This document shows positions 1 through 10,780 of a DNA stretch of 64,000 nucleotides, piece by piece; the first letter of the stretch is position 1; each line of letters starts with the position of its first letter. A program made the translations under genes and the position numbers. The notes beneath the pieces are model-generated. The model was not told where the DNA came from. It saw only the letters and a list, made by a program, of their open reading frames with translations, and ran no database searches. This DNA is from Symbiodinium natans (lineage: Eukaryota; Sar; Dinophyceae; Suessiales; Symbiodiniaceae): positions 1 through 64,000 of the forward strand of contig CAJNDS010002077.1 of assembly GCA_905221605.1 (NCBI GenBank), in the 5' to 3' direction.

Positions 1-1529
1 TGGGTGCTACATACATAAACATGAAAAATCCAAAGGGGGCTAGAACATCAGAGAATGCTACTAATACAACTACTAATTATTTCTACTGCTAAAATTATTA
101 ATGATTATTCCTTTCAAAAGTTCCCACTTTCTGCTCTCAGGGCTTGGGGGTGACCTCAGCCGCAGGCGGTGCGGGGTGTGCTGCCGGCGCACCGCGAAGA
201 TCTTGGAAGACCTGACGCAAGGGTTAGGATTGAGGTGTTGGGGCCTGTGAGGGTTCAGGGTTCCCCAAACCCCTAAACCCTCATGAAACCCTAAACTGCC
301 TAAGCCTAAACCCTAAAGTGCATAACCCTAAACCCTAAGCCCTAAACCCCTACACTGCAAAACCTAAGCCCTCGACCCAAACCTGAAAACCCAAACCCGA
401 TTCTGCAGCAAAGCATGGAATGGACTAGGAGACCTCTCATCCGCTCTCCTCCGTGGACACTTCGACCCCGTGTTCGTTCGGGATTTAGGGTTTAAGGGTT
501 TTGGGGTTTCAGGGTTTTAGGGATTTAGGGTTTTAGAGTTTTAGGGTACAGTTTTATGGGCTATACCGGCTAACTAAGGGGTAGCTACCCTAAACTGTAG
601 GTACATAGAGTCCCAGGTCGGGTTTCACTAGGGCAGCCTATGAAAGTGCGGAAGGTGTATTGGGGGGTCTGAAAGTTCTGGGACTCAAGCGGACTCACGA
701 ATTTAGGGTTTAGGGTTTAGGGTTTTAGGGTTTAGCTCAGGCCACCTGCAGGCCCGAAGAAGCGCAGAAAGCAAGGGTGCCACTGGGCTTTGGGTTCGAT
801 ATGGCGAGCCTTCAAAACTTAGGATCCCTCAACAAGGGTCCCGAACACGTTTCAGAAACCTCCCACCCCCCCTCGCACTGCAGGACTTAAGAAGCTCTGC
901 ATCTTACTGCTGCTTATAGCCTAGAGGTTCGGGTTCGGTATAGGTTATAGGTTTAGGGTTCCCAATTCCAGAACCAAACCCCAAATTTCTAGAATGGCTC
1001 TGGGCGCCCCTGCCCGCACGCCGGCCTCTACCGACTCCTGGCGGGCTTCGGCTTCCGATGATAGGACAGGGTCCAAGAATATGGGAAAGTGCAGGGTTTA
1101 GGGTTGTTTAGGGTTTTAAGGCTTAGGGCTTTAGGGTTTAGGTGTCTAGGGTTTGCGGGTTGAAACGCGAAACCCCAAACCCCGGCGTTGGCATTTTGCG
1201 GTTGGGACATGGAGGCCTGAACGTGTTTAGACTGGTCGGAGGATGACAGCTATGCTTTGGGCCTTGGGGGTTTCAGGCCTTTAGGAGTAAACCCCCCAAA
1301 ACTCTAAACCCTAAACCCTAAACCCTAAACCCCTAAAGCCGAAACTCTCAACCCGAAGCCGAGGGAGTTGCTAGTTTTCGGGCCGCGTTTGCATTTCGGC
1401 TCTTCAGCTGTGATTCTTTAGGGTGTTTAAGGTTTAGGGTTTAGGGCTCGGGGGTGGGCGAGGGTTGCGGGCCTGTGTTCAATGATCTGAGCTGTTTTAA
1501 GGCAGTCAAAGCCATGTAATGCCATGTAA
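1..1529. repeat. Telomere-like patchwork, no gene seen
   Basis: This stretch alternates short unique pieces with degenerate TTTAGGG tracts (for example 480-550, 702-735, 1097-1150, 1425-1450) and the reverse CCCTAAA form (260-350, 1300-1345). The open frames here are short, and those over the repeats are repeat-coded peptides. I see no RNA gene or protein signature. Confidence 0.7.
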
Positions 1530-1617
1530 CATAGGGGCTTTGACGAAATCGAATAGGGTTTTGGGGGATGTTATGGTATTAACATGTAACTCTTTCCGTA
1601 CATATTCCGACCCCTGT
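1530..1617. mobile_element. M2-family MITE-like element
   Basis: The piece begins ATAGGGGC, carries the internal GAATAGGGTTTTGGGGG block and ends ATTCCGACCCCTGT, matching the M2 copies at 22568, 48652 and 63667. The ends are imperfect inverted repeats of a TGTAGGGG-type terminus. There is no coding capacity. The family inserts at TA in the two nested cases described elsewhere, which suggests Tc1/mariner-type mobilisation (inference). Confidence 0.65.
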
Positions 1618-1654
1618 GTTACGCTTTCAGTTGGGAAACTGCCGTGCTCCCATG

Positions 1655-1766
1655 CTACTTGGAGGTTCATGGCTGCTTATCAGAAGGGATATAAGTACCC
1701 TAAATTTTGTTAGAACCATAGTTACCCTACATATACCACTACTTCTAAGTACCCATGAACCTCCAT
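1655..1766. mobile_element. M1-family MITE-like element
   Basis: The left end reads CTACTTGGAGGTTCATGG and the right end is its complement, ACCCATGAACCTCC. The interior is built of AAGTAC/GTACTT-type steps, so most of the element can fold on itself. About twelve relatives occur in the window. It is non-coding, and the last bases of the right terminus are degraded. Confidence 0.75.
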
Positions 1767-1998
1767 TTGCTTTGAAATTTTGAAGCGCTGCACGGCGGGC
1801 CGGTCTTCGGCCAACGGTGCAGCTGTTCAGCCGTGGGCCGGCTTGGCTGCAAGATTGCATTCAGCAAGAGTCAGCACACACAACAGAGGCTCCACATCTT
1901 GCAATTCTGAAATGGGGGGGGGGCCACTATGCTCACTACACAGGATCCTCTATCCTCCGCCTCTGTCGGCAAACCATCTTCATCCCACACACCGTTCT

Positions 1999-2457
1999 CT
2001 AGGCGGCATAGTTTTCGTTGGTCGCAGTGGCTCCCACCACGACAGGCGTTGCTGGCTCAACAACCGTCGCTTGCACCATTACCACGGGCGGTGCAGTAGT
2101 AGGATCCACACCCGAGGCGGGTCCCACCACGGGCGGAACGGCTTGTTGTTGTTGGGCCTTCCACACCGTCCGCAAGGTGCCGCCGATGCAACAACAGCAG
2201 ATGCAGAAGACGCAGCAAACGCAAAGTAGGATGACCACAGGGATCATGAGGAAGATGCAAAAGTTCTGATCGCAGGAACCCGCGCCACTCCAACAGAAGT
2301 CACACTCGCATTTGTTGAAAAAGGGGTCGTTGTCGAAAAAGCTGTCAGAAACACAAACGCCATTTCCATCGCAATCACCTCTTGATCCGACAGTACAAGC
2401 ACTTGCGAAGGGCAGCAGCGCCAAGCAAATGAGAACGGCTTGTGCCGCTTGCGCCAT
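1999..2457 (-). CDS. Small cysteine-rich single-pass membrane protein
   Basis: This is a 152-residue protein from an ATG at 2457 to TAG at 1999. Residues 1-20 form a typical signal peptide (MAQAAQAVLICLALLPFASA). Residues 21-67 hold eight cysteines in an EGF-like spacing (21, 29, 35, 50, 52, 55, 62, 67). Residues about 67-92 form one very hydrophobic, cysteine-rich membrane segment, followed by R/K, a QQQQ run and a proline/valine/threonine-rich tail ending NENYAA. The layout predicts an extracellular or lumenal cysteine domain and a cytosolic tail; the cysteines at the membrane border could be palmitoylated (inference). The frame is uninterrupted and shows no intron. I do not recognise the family and assign no function. 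It is the best candidate for a living host gene in the window, with M1 and M2 elements lying just downstream. Confidence 0.72.
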   Translation of the reverse strand: MAQAAQAVLICLALLPFASACTVGSRGDCDGNGVCVSDSFFDNDPFFNKCECDFCWSGAGSCDQNFCIFLMIPVVILLCVCCVFCICCCCIGGTLRTVWKAQQQQAVPPVVGPASGVDPTTAPPVVMVQATVVEPATPVVVGATATNENYAA

Positions 2458-3400
2458 GTCACTACCAATCTCGGCCGGTGACAGAAGCTTTCAGAAGGGC
2501 TGCGGTGTTCAGTCATCGTGGTATGCCCGCAGAATCCAACATGCTTTGCCTAAATCTTAGCACACAAACATGAATTTAGTATCCCGGTTCGCGGTTCGGC
2601 GGCCCCAGTTTGGTGTTACAGGGGCTGTTCACCTGATTGTAGGGCGGAGGCGTCGCCAGAAGCCAACATATGTACTCGCAATGATCGCGCCCATTATCAT
2701 CATGCCCAGTTACGTACTTCAACGGGGGAGCATCCTGTCTAGGGTATAAAGTTTAGTATAAAGGTTCCGGGTCTAAGGCACAGGGGGCCTGAATAGCGTG
2801 GCTGATTAGGGCCATAACCAGCTTTTGCAGTGCTGGGGGTTTCCACCGTTTCGGGTTTAGGCTGTGGTCAGGTCGCAGGACAGAACCTGAACAACCTGAC
2901 CCCTGAACCTTACCAACCCGAAGCTACCCGAAGCCCTGACTCCCTTCTTCCCTGGCCTCATGAGGTGCCCGATTCTTGAATGCCTCCGCCATCAAGGCAG
3001 GCCTTGAACGGGATTGAAGGCACTTGGGGTTGGGCGTTTTCAGCCAATTCCTTCGAAACTTCTCCTGCCAATCTAGGCACCCGGCCCCGCCCGTCCCCCT
3101 ACGCAGGATTGTAATCGTAAGACCGAAGATACCCGAACCGTGCAAAACTTTTGGGTGAGAGATGCAAAGTGAAAGATTTCCGGAATTCCGTGTTCCCCGT
3201 TCCTTCTCCACCCCTCGGCTTAGCCGTTTAGACCTTTCGGGGGGCATCTTGGGAGTTTGGCGGCTCTGGGGGCATCTTGGGAGACTTACGCAAGGCCTAC
3301 AACATCTTGGACTCTCCAAACCCTCTTGAACCGCCACACCCCCCAGACTCCCAACCTTACCTGCAGCATACCCAACCCGATTTACAACCATCACCTTTTT
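2458..3400. other. Intergenic, no gene recognised
   Basis: This is the upstream side of the membrane-protein gene. It is largely unique sequence with almost no telomere-like repeat. A minus-strand open frame across 2924-3394 has no recognisable domain and poor protein-like composition. The promoter and any trans-splice acceptor of the neighbouring gene should lie in the first few hundred bases, but I cannot point to a specific site. Confidence 0.5.
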
Positions 3401-3513
3401 GCTTGGAGGTTCATGGGTTCTTATACGTAGGGCAATGAGTAGGGCTATCTATGGTTCGAACCTTATCTAGGGTCCTTATCGTCTACTTACAGGGGCCCGT
3501 GAATCTCCAAGTG
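3401..3513. mobile_element. M1-family MITE-like element
   Basis: It starts GCTTGGAGGTTCATGGG and ends GTGAATCTCCAAGTGGG, with the internal ATGGTTCGAACCTTATCTAG block shared with the copy at 61063. It is non-coding with inverted termini. Confidence 0.7.
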
Positions 3514-6500
3514 GGCCCTCTTCTCAACCATGAAGACCTGTTGAGGGTCCCCGTGCGGCTCTGGCAACGGAGCCTTTTGGCAGCCTGTTTTGGGGGTCGA
3601 CATGCTTGTCAACCCAAGCCAGCGACTTCAACCTCCACCCCAGCACATCCCAAGCCCGATTTGTAAATCCTCTCCCCCTCCTCGCTCGGAGGAATATTGC
3701 GGGGGCTGCTGGAAACCCTATGAAGAGCTCTGAAGTCTTGCCTGGCATTGTATCTGCTTCCAAGCTTTCACCTTGCGGATGAACCAATGATCTGCGCGGG
3801 CGCTCTTCTAAAATTGCCCTAAACCTGTGGGGAGTTTAGGTTTCGAAGGACGAGGACTGGGACTTCCTTTTAAGTCTGGGCTTCAGGGCACTATTTAGGC
3901 GTAACAAAGGAGGCTTCTCAGAGTACGGCCCCTCTGTAGGCACCCTACATATATACAAGGCCCGTACTAAAGCCATGAACGCGCAACAAGGCTCCCGCTA
4001 TTCGGGAAGTGACTGGGCGCCCTAAAGCCCTAAAACCCTAAACCCAAAAACCTAAAGCCCTGAACCCTAAAACCCCAAAACCCCAAAACCCTGAACCCAG
4101 AACCAGGAAAAGCAAAAACCCTTAAACCCTAAAATCCAACCCCTCAACCCTAAACCCCAAACCCCGAAACCCTATGACCCTAAACCCTGACGCCCTAAAA
4201 CACACAACCCTAAGCCCTAAGCCCTAAGCCCTAAACCCTAAACCCTAAACCCAGTATCCAACCCCAAGGCTGCTGCAGCATAGAAGTGTCATGGAGCTCG
4301 AAGAGGCTGCCCTGGGAGGGGCTTTGAGGCTTTCAGAGTCTTAGGCATTGAAGGGGTTTAGGGTTTAGGGTTTAGGGTTTAGGGTTTAGGGTTTAGGGAG
4401 GGATGAGGCCAAGCTGTAGATTCTCGGCAGTAGGGGATCCGGTCTGAAAACTGCATCCTGCATGCGGCCATGGGGTATCTTCCGGTAGCTATATGGTCCG
4501 ATAATTTGGGCAATTTACATAACTTAACGTCTTTCACAGTACGCTTAGTTAGACCGAGCTTTTGCTTTTTTCATAACTTTATGTTCGCAATTATGTTCGC
4601 AACTGTTTAGGGTTTAGGGTTTAGGGTTTAGGGTTTGGGGTTTAGGGTTCAGGGTTTAGGGTTTAGGGTTTAGGGTGGGCGAAACATGGTGACACCTTTT
4701 GGGGTTCTTGGTGCCTGAGCCTCCGGGCCTCTTTGGTCCTGGAGGTTTGGGTTTAGGGTTTAGGGTTTAGGGTTTAGGGTTTAGGGTTTAGGGTTTAGGG
4801 TTCAGGGTTCAGGGTTCAGGGTTCAGGGTTTAAGGTTTAGCGTTTAGGGTTTAGGGTTTAGAGTTTCGGGCTTGAGGGCTTTGCGTAAACTCTGTTTGCG
4901 GCTTGCGGGGCTGTGTTGGAGCTTTGTGCTTTGCCCGCTTGTTTAGATAGACAACATTCAGAATGATGCCTTGGCCGGCAAAGAGGTAGGCCTCATGTTG
5001 CCCAGATATGCTCTATCCTCTAAGGGTAGGTACATGATCCCTTGATATGGTCCTGAACCCTAAACCCCAATGCAGCCTAAACGCAAGACCAAAGCTCTGA
5101 AACTGGCATCGTCCTTCCGAAACCCTAAACCCTAAACCCTAAACCCTAAACCCTAAAACCCTAAACCCGCCCTAGACCCTAAATCCCATGTGCAGCCCAA
5201 CCGCAAGACCAAAGCTCTGATCATCCAGCCGACGGGCGCTGCGAGTGCCATCCTCGGGCTAAAAACGGTTAGGGTTTAGGGTTTAGGGTTTAGGGTTTAG
5301 GGTTTATGGGATAGGGCGAAGAAGGGGTGTTGGGTTTGGGGCGCCAAGGGCTTAGGGTTTAGGGCGTACTGTAGGGTTTAAGATTTTGGGGTTTTAGGTG
5401 TTGGTCTTAGGTGTTTAAGGATTTTGAGGTCGGTTTGGGCTTATAGGGTGTGTCGGGCTGAGTTGGGCTCTCTTGCCAAATGTCTTCTTGGGGCTTAGGA
5501 CTTAGGATTCTTGGTTAGAGGGCGAGCCATCAAGCACTCAGCGGTGAATTCCAAACAGTTGGACGCCTTTTTCAAGGGTGTTCTGACAATAAGGATTGTG
5601 CTGGCTTCTTGGGCTACACGACGGGCAGCCCGACAACGACAAGTCCAAACCAGAGTTTGAAGTCTGAAGCTTAGGTTAAGGCCTTTCGGCCGCGCATGTT
5701 CAACGCTGTTGACCCTAAGCCCTTGGCCCTCGAACGGCCCTGCAGCCCGAACTACCCCCAAAAACAGTGAGCCATAGACATCCGATACACCCTGCCCCAA
5801 AAGCCTCGAGGTCTTAAAAAGGCTCTTCCTCAGGACCTAGCCTAATTTGCCAGAATAGGTTACATAGTGTCAATTCAATACAGTACCCTGATTAGGCCCC
5901 AAAAGCCATCGACCCTAAAACCCTAAAGGCCTAAACCCTCAACTCCTAAACCCCTAATACCCTAAAACCATAAAACACTAAACCAAAAAACCCGAAACCC
6001 TAAAACCCTAAACCCTAAAACCCTCAAACCCTGAAACCCCTAAAACCCCTAAAGCCCCTAGCGCCCTAAAACCCAAAACCCAAAACCCTAAACTCAAGCC
6101 CTAAGCCCTAAGCCCTAAACCCATACCTAGAGCCTCGGCAAGCAGGGCCCCGGACAATGGCAGCGGCAGCCAACTGCTGCTTCCACACCTGCAGGGTTTA
6201 GGGTGTTAGGGTGTTAGGGTTTTAGGGTTTAGGGTTTTAGGGTTTTAGGGTGTTAGGGTGTTAGGGTGTTAGGGTTTTAGGGTTTTAGGGTGTTAGGGTG
6301 TTCGGGTGTTAGGGTGATAGGGTTTTAGGGTTTTAGGGTTTTAGGGTTTACGGTTTAGGGTTTAGGAAGGGGTTTTTTAGGGTTTCGAGGGTTTACACTT
6401 GTTCGCCAGGTCGGGAGCCGCCATCATCCAAGGCCCCCACTCAAAACACCCGAGACTCGAAAGCTCGGCGAGGCCCTGAACCAAGATGCAGATATCCTGG

Positions 6501-6860
6501 GCTTGCCAAGCCCTGAACCCTAAACCCTAAACCCTAAACCCGAAACCCTAAACCCTAAACCCTAAACCCGAAACCCTAAACCCCAAACCCTAAACCCTAA
6601 ACCGCCGAGCTTGCCTCAAGTTCATTGAGGGGTTGAATGGGTTGAGCACACATGTATTCAATGAAGCCTGCAACCTCCCTTAAGCCCCGAACCCTAACCG
6701 AGAGCGCGCCTGTCGCACGTAGACTTGCTCCTGAAGGTTTGCAAGCCCAGGGATTAGGAGGTGAGGGGCTTAAGGTTCAGGGCTTAGTTAGGGCCTAACA
6801 AGTGCCCACCGCTCCCCAGCAACCACCAACAAGCCCGAGCATCCCAGCACGGCGAGTGCA
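3514..6860. repeat. Dense telomere-like repeat region
   Basis: Clean GGGTTTA runs lie at about 4354-4398, 4605-4673, 4748-4865 and 5268-5306. CCCTAAA runs lie at about 4190-4255, 5118-5165, 5985-6010 and 6510-6603. Between them are unique pieces of 100-500 bp. Orientation flips repeatedly. I found no supported gene; a minus-strand frame at 5495-5800 is unremarkable. Confidence 0.75.
6190..6367 (+). repeat. Variant telomere-like array (TTTTAGGG and GTGTTAGGG)
   Basis: The array is made mainly of 8-base GTTTTAGG and GTGTTAGG variants instead of the 7-base TTTAGGG unit, in runs of several identical copies. This suggests local amplification of variants after the sequence left telomerase control (inference). 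Confidence 0.75.
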
Positions 6861-6989
6861 CGGTCTGTTTTACACTTTTGGACGTAAGGTCGCTCCTCTT
6901 GCTAGAGGCGTCTCATTTCGGACCCCTGAAATCAAGAGGGCAGGACAAGATCCCACCTGACCTTACCCAAAACAGACGCCAGTGCACCT

Positions 6990-8653
6990 TTACCCACCTG
7001 CTGATGGCGCGTCGGAGGGTGATGTGGAGGAGTCCGTGGAGGAGGACGAGGAAGATGAGCTGGGTTCGCGAGTTTGACTCGGGAAGCAGCGTTTGCATCT
7101 CTTGCCTTCGTGGTCCAATGGAACCCACGAGAAGGATGAGCAATCTCTTGCGAAGGGCCAAGCGCAGCTGGTTCGCCAATGCTTCGGGTGCAGTGCCATG
7201 CGTGGGTCAGACAAGTCTGTCACGCAACGATGCAACTTGCCCCCATAAGAGAGATTGAGCACCAGCCGTGCTGAAAAGTCACGCGGCGGGGCTGCACCAG
7301 CGGGGATCGGAGCCCCAGTCTGGGATGAAGAGGCCTCGCAATCTTGTAGCCAGTCCGGATCGGGCACGGCAATCTGCTGGGCGTTCAGGAAGGCTTGTCC
7401 CTTCGCAATGAGCTCTTCGAGCTCTTTTCGTGCTCGGGCTAGGCTGTCGGCGTGGCCTGCTTCGACTGCCAGCTGCCCAAGCTGCTCAACTGGGGCTTCT
7501 CGTAGGTAGCGGAGTACTACCGCTGAGCCCCATCGCCCAAATATTTGGATTCTCCAAAGTTCGATTCCTTTGATTGCCATAAACTGTGCGCCGGTGGCTC
7601 GGTGAAAACTCGAGCACCGTTCCGAAAGGTGACCGGTAGGCCCAGAGCGGCGGCCAATGACTGAAACGTGTTAGCCCACCCGGCTTTGCTGGGCGGGTAT
7701 CCCTCTACGTCTGTGAAGACGGGAGCGTGGCCAGGCCTGTCGCCTACCTGTGCGAGGACACAATGGTACGGACAAAGGCTTGGGCAGAGCGCAGAGCACG
7801 CGCACGAGTGTTTGCGCGAGGCCCCCAGGGCAGCGACGTCCGTCTTTGACGAAGGGAGTAACCACGTCACAGTCTTGTTGACATGATCAAATGTCAGGTG
7901 CTCAATCTTAGCCCTGGAGGCCTCGAGTTCGCGGAGCATCCACCATGACGAGATGATCGTGGACCGGGCTGGGGACGTCGGACCTGGAGTAGCCATCGGC
8001 TCAGAAGAGCTGAAACCGGCTAATCTTCCCATTGGTAGGGCGGAAGCCTGTTTTGCCGGCACAAGCCCTCTCATACAGCTCCGCTTTGCGGCTCGGTATG
8101 TTTGTTGTAACTTTTCTGTCCACGGATGCCCCAGCCCGATGTGTTCTTGCTTCGCCACTTCCATGTACTGGACGGCTGAGCGATAACCTCCGAGCTTGAG
8201 GGCCGCTTTGTCGCTAAGCTGAACCCAAAGCCTCTTTCTGGACTCGATGGGCGCAGCAGAGGTTGACGCCATAACTTCGGCTAGTAGCGCATTCCTGCAT
8301 GATTCGGGGTCGCTTGCTGCCGCGAGGGCTTGCTGCGCGTTTCCCCTACCATACGGGCGCGGTTCACCTCGTCTATCACGATGGATCGCTGGACCCCCGA
8401 TGGCACCCCCCGCAGGCCGCCCCGGGATAGCGGGTCCTTCGTGGAGGATGGTGCATCGCGGACGTACCGAGCAACCCCAATCTCCTACATTACTACTTGG
8501 CCAGAACCGGCCCAGAGTTCGTTTGGGCCGCGGCATCTGCAAGCGCGAAGCGTCTAAAGCACAAACCTCAACATGAAAGATGAGAGAGAAAGGGAGAGGG
8601 AGAGAGAGGGAAATGCAAGAGCATGTCGCGAAAGTGCAACCGAGCACGATCAT
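6990..8653 (-). pseudogene. Tyrosine recombinase, broken by a small deletion
   Basis: The upstream frame (8653-7517, 378 residues) holds an N-terminal SAM-like helical part (around residues 150-210), the first catalytic arginine in WWMLRELEAS (R241) and the beta-hairpin lysine in SSKTD (K270). Next comes a cysteine/histidine stretch and a conserved-looking PVFTDVEGYPPSKAGW block. The frame is lost near 7600: FT is followed directly by a stub of the next block, so the GHSxR motif is missing. The downstream frame (about 7600-6990) resumes with GIELWRIQIFGRWG and the tyrosine in VLRYLRE. It ends in a tail with a CxxC motif and a run of eight serines. The enzyme would integrate circular cDNA without DDE chemistry (family knowledge). 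Lacking its HxxR residues, this copy should be dead. Confidence 0.8.
8573..8620. repeat. GA-rich / polypyrimidine tract between RNase H and recombinase
   Basis: The plus strand is almost pure purine (GAGAGAAAGGGAGAGGG type). On the element's coding strand it is therefore a long pyrimidine run, ending just upstream of the recombinase coding part. It could act as a splice-acceptor or trans-splice acceptor tract for a separate recombinase mRNA, or it may be a simple microsatellite. Confidence 0.5.
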
Positions 8654-8654
8654 T

Positions 8655-9270
8655 TCACACCTTCCAAAAACCGTCGTTGAGATCTAGGCTCACCAGTTTC
8701 ACCCCTTCGAGAGCTTTCGGCATTTCGGGGGGCTTTGGTGAGAACTTCCGGGACAGGGCATCTGCCTGTACATTGGTGACGCCCGGAATGTGCGTTAGTC
8801 CCGTGACCTTGTAGCACCTGAGCGCTTGGTCTAAGGCAAATTCCCGGGCCAGCACGTTGAGTTGCGCAGATTTCGCGCTTCCCTCGGCCAGGGCCATAAG
8901 AAACCCCAAGTTGTCAGACTTGGCCCTGAAGGTCGCTCCGAAGGCTATGGAGGGCAGCCACAGACGGAATGCGACTAAATGCGACTAACAAGGCAAGCCC
9001 CTCCCAGAGGGTATTGAAATCAGGGACGCCTCTTTGGGCATTGAACTTGGCTAGGACTAGGACCCCGTCGGAAAGGGGGAGGGCGAACGCCTCTGTTGTC
9101 TCTCCACCCTTTCTCACTAGTCCTCCCATGCCCCACGGCGAAGCATCGGTGACGATCTCAAGGTCTGCGTTCTCTGGCACTGCGAAGAAGCACCGCTCGA
9201 GTGGCCCGGGTGTTCCTGCCAGCAGCGCCCTGATCCACTTTAACGCAGGACGGATTCTCTTGACGTGCAC
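8655..9270 (-). pseudogene. RNase H domain of the DIRS-like element, frameshifted
   Basis: The first part (9270-8914) contains the first catalytic aspartate in TDASPWGMGG and the glutamate in FNTLWEGLALL. It then goes out of frame at about 8945. The second frame (about 8955-8655) continues with AKSDNLGFLMAL (third acidic residue) and HIPGVTNVQADALSRK (terminal aspartate region). Together these give a complete four-acid RNase H core of the type found in DIRS and Ty3-like elements. A one-base indel between VAALHS and TFRAKSDN explains the break. A second frame change separates it from the RT upstream. Confidence 0.8.
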
Positions 9271-9301
9271 CAGCTGTCTGGACCGCTTGGTATGCGATCC
9301 G

Positions 9302-10681
9302 TCATTCGCTAGCCGCTAGCACATGCTGGGAAAGTGCCGCCCACAGCGTCGAAAGGAAAGGGCGTAGGTGTGGAACGAGGCCAGCCACGAAGGACAGGGC
9401 GCCGGCATAGGACCTCAGGACCTTGGAACCCACCACCGGCTTGGCCAGGATCTTGTCAGTGTCGTCCAAGAGCTGTGTCACTTTTGCCTCTGGGATGGAG
9501 ACCGTCACTGTCTTGGTGTCGTCCTGGCACGCCAGCTTGGCTCCGATCCATTCGATTTGTTTCCCGCATGTGGCTTTCGACGTCTTGACAGGAAATCCCG
9601 CCACCGCCCAGAGCAGCGCGTGACTCGGGGATCTTGTGGCCTGCTCCAGGTCGCCGGCCATGACGTACACCGGATCATCGACGTACACTTGAGGGCTGTT
9701 CCTGGCAATTGCAGCGGTTGTCCTGCCAAGCCAAGCAGCGAACCTGCCCCACACTGTCGGCGACGAGGCTGACCCAAAGACTAGGGTGTCGAAGACCACC
9801 ACCATAGGCTTGTTCCTTGTTCCTGGGAGGGCCGCCGTCGTGAAGGCCTTGTCGACCCCTGCAGGGATGTTCATGAAGGCGTCTCGAATGTCCACCCCCG
9901 CCAGGTGTGGCTTGAGACCATCCCGGTATGCCTTGAGCACCGAGGCAACCACGTCGAGCAAACGGGGCAGGAGCACTCGCTCGCCCTGACAGCAAGCTTT
10001 GTTCACCTGACTCTCCTTGAGGTCCCAGATGATTCGGAACTTCTTGACCCATCGTCCTTGAGCGTCTTGTTTGGTCTTAACGACAACCCCCAGCTCGTTG
10101 AGGACGTAGTCTGGACCGAGTTCCTTTTCTGCCTGGTCAGGCTTCACCACCCGGCAGAAACCACGATCCACGTAGTCCTGGATGAGTGCCTTCAAGTCCT
10201 CGGCCTCTTCCTGGGCCGAACCGTAGTTTTCCCAACCTTCAAGGGATCTTCTCTGGATGTGGTCTGCCTCGATCTTCTCCATTTCGGCAGCCGGGGGGAA
10301 CACCCCATGCGACGGGATCTGCTGGGTGATCCCGAGTGGGGCCCCGTGGTCTAGCCACGCCGCCAGGGTACTGGAGTCAGGGTCGTCGGCCACGTTGCTC
10401 CATGCCTCTATGATGTCGGCTCGCAGCGGCGTACTTGCAGCTGCTGTCCTCCGGCGGGTTCTTTGTTCCTTAGTTGCACCCAACAAAGTTAAGACGGAGC
10501 TGCGAATGACTTCGATGAGGTTGTCCGGGTAGTCCTGCGGCTCGTCTCCCTCCAAGATCGCCCGGGCGGGCTGCAGCAACATTGGCCAGGTATCGAGGGC
10601 TGTGTCCAGCAGCTCTTTGACCGCAGTCCCAGCTTCTGTGGCACCCTTTACTCGAAGCAGCGAGTTGGATGGGTTCCGCAT
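9302..10681 (-). CDS. Reverse transcriptase segment of the DIRS-like element
   Basis: This is an open stretch of 459 residues from the ATG at 10681. RT motifs appear in order: FRIIWDLK (215-222), the first catalytic aspartate in AGVDIRDAFMNIP (D264), FGSASSPTVWGRF (302-314) and the catalytic YVDD (333-336), followed by the primer-grip region and thumb. Residues 1-180 are a linker with SLEGWENYG and DYVDRGFCRVVK. The frame is the same as the methyltransferase segment upstream, with only a TGA at 10781-10783 between them, so this was one pol polyprotein. It stops at 9302 just before RNase H, which resumes in another frame. The RT core itself has no visible lesion. Confidence 0.85.
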   Translation of the reverse strand: MRNPSNSLLRVKGATEAGTAVKELLDTALDTWPMLLQPARAILEGDEPQDYPDNLIEVIRSSVLTLLGATKEQRTRRRTAAASTPLRADIIEAWSNVADDPDSSTLAAWLDHGAPLGITQQIPSHGVFPPAAEMEKIEADHIQRRSLEGWENYGSAQEEAEDLKALIQDYVDRGFCRVVKPDQAEKELGPDYVLNELGVVVKTKQDAQGRWVKKFRIIWDLKESQVNKACCQGERVLLPRLLDVVASVLKAYRDGLKPHLAGVDIRDAFMNIPAGVDKAFTTAALPGTRNKPMVVVFDTLVFGSASSPTVWGRFAAWLGRTTAAIARNSPQVYVDDPVYVMAGDLEQATRSPSHALLWAVAGFPVKTSKATCGKQIEWIGAKLACQDDTKTVTVSIPEAKVTQLLDDTDKILAKPVVGSKVLRSYAGALSFVAGLVPHLRPFLSTLWAALSQHVLAASE

Positions 10682-10780
10682 GCCACCCAGCGCCTTCGCG
10701 TTCTGGATCTCGCGCTCTGTGGCAGGTCGAAGCGCGGGCTGCAGTTGTGCGACAGGATCAGTTGCCCCATTGGTCGGGCT

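Noticed and set aside
1028-1210. Short frames with NPKP or GFRVxGLGFRV repeats found throughout
   Set aside because: These peptides are direct translations of CCCTAAA/TTTAGGG repeats and mark the repeat, not a gene.
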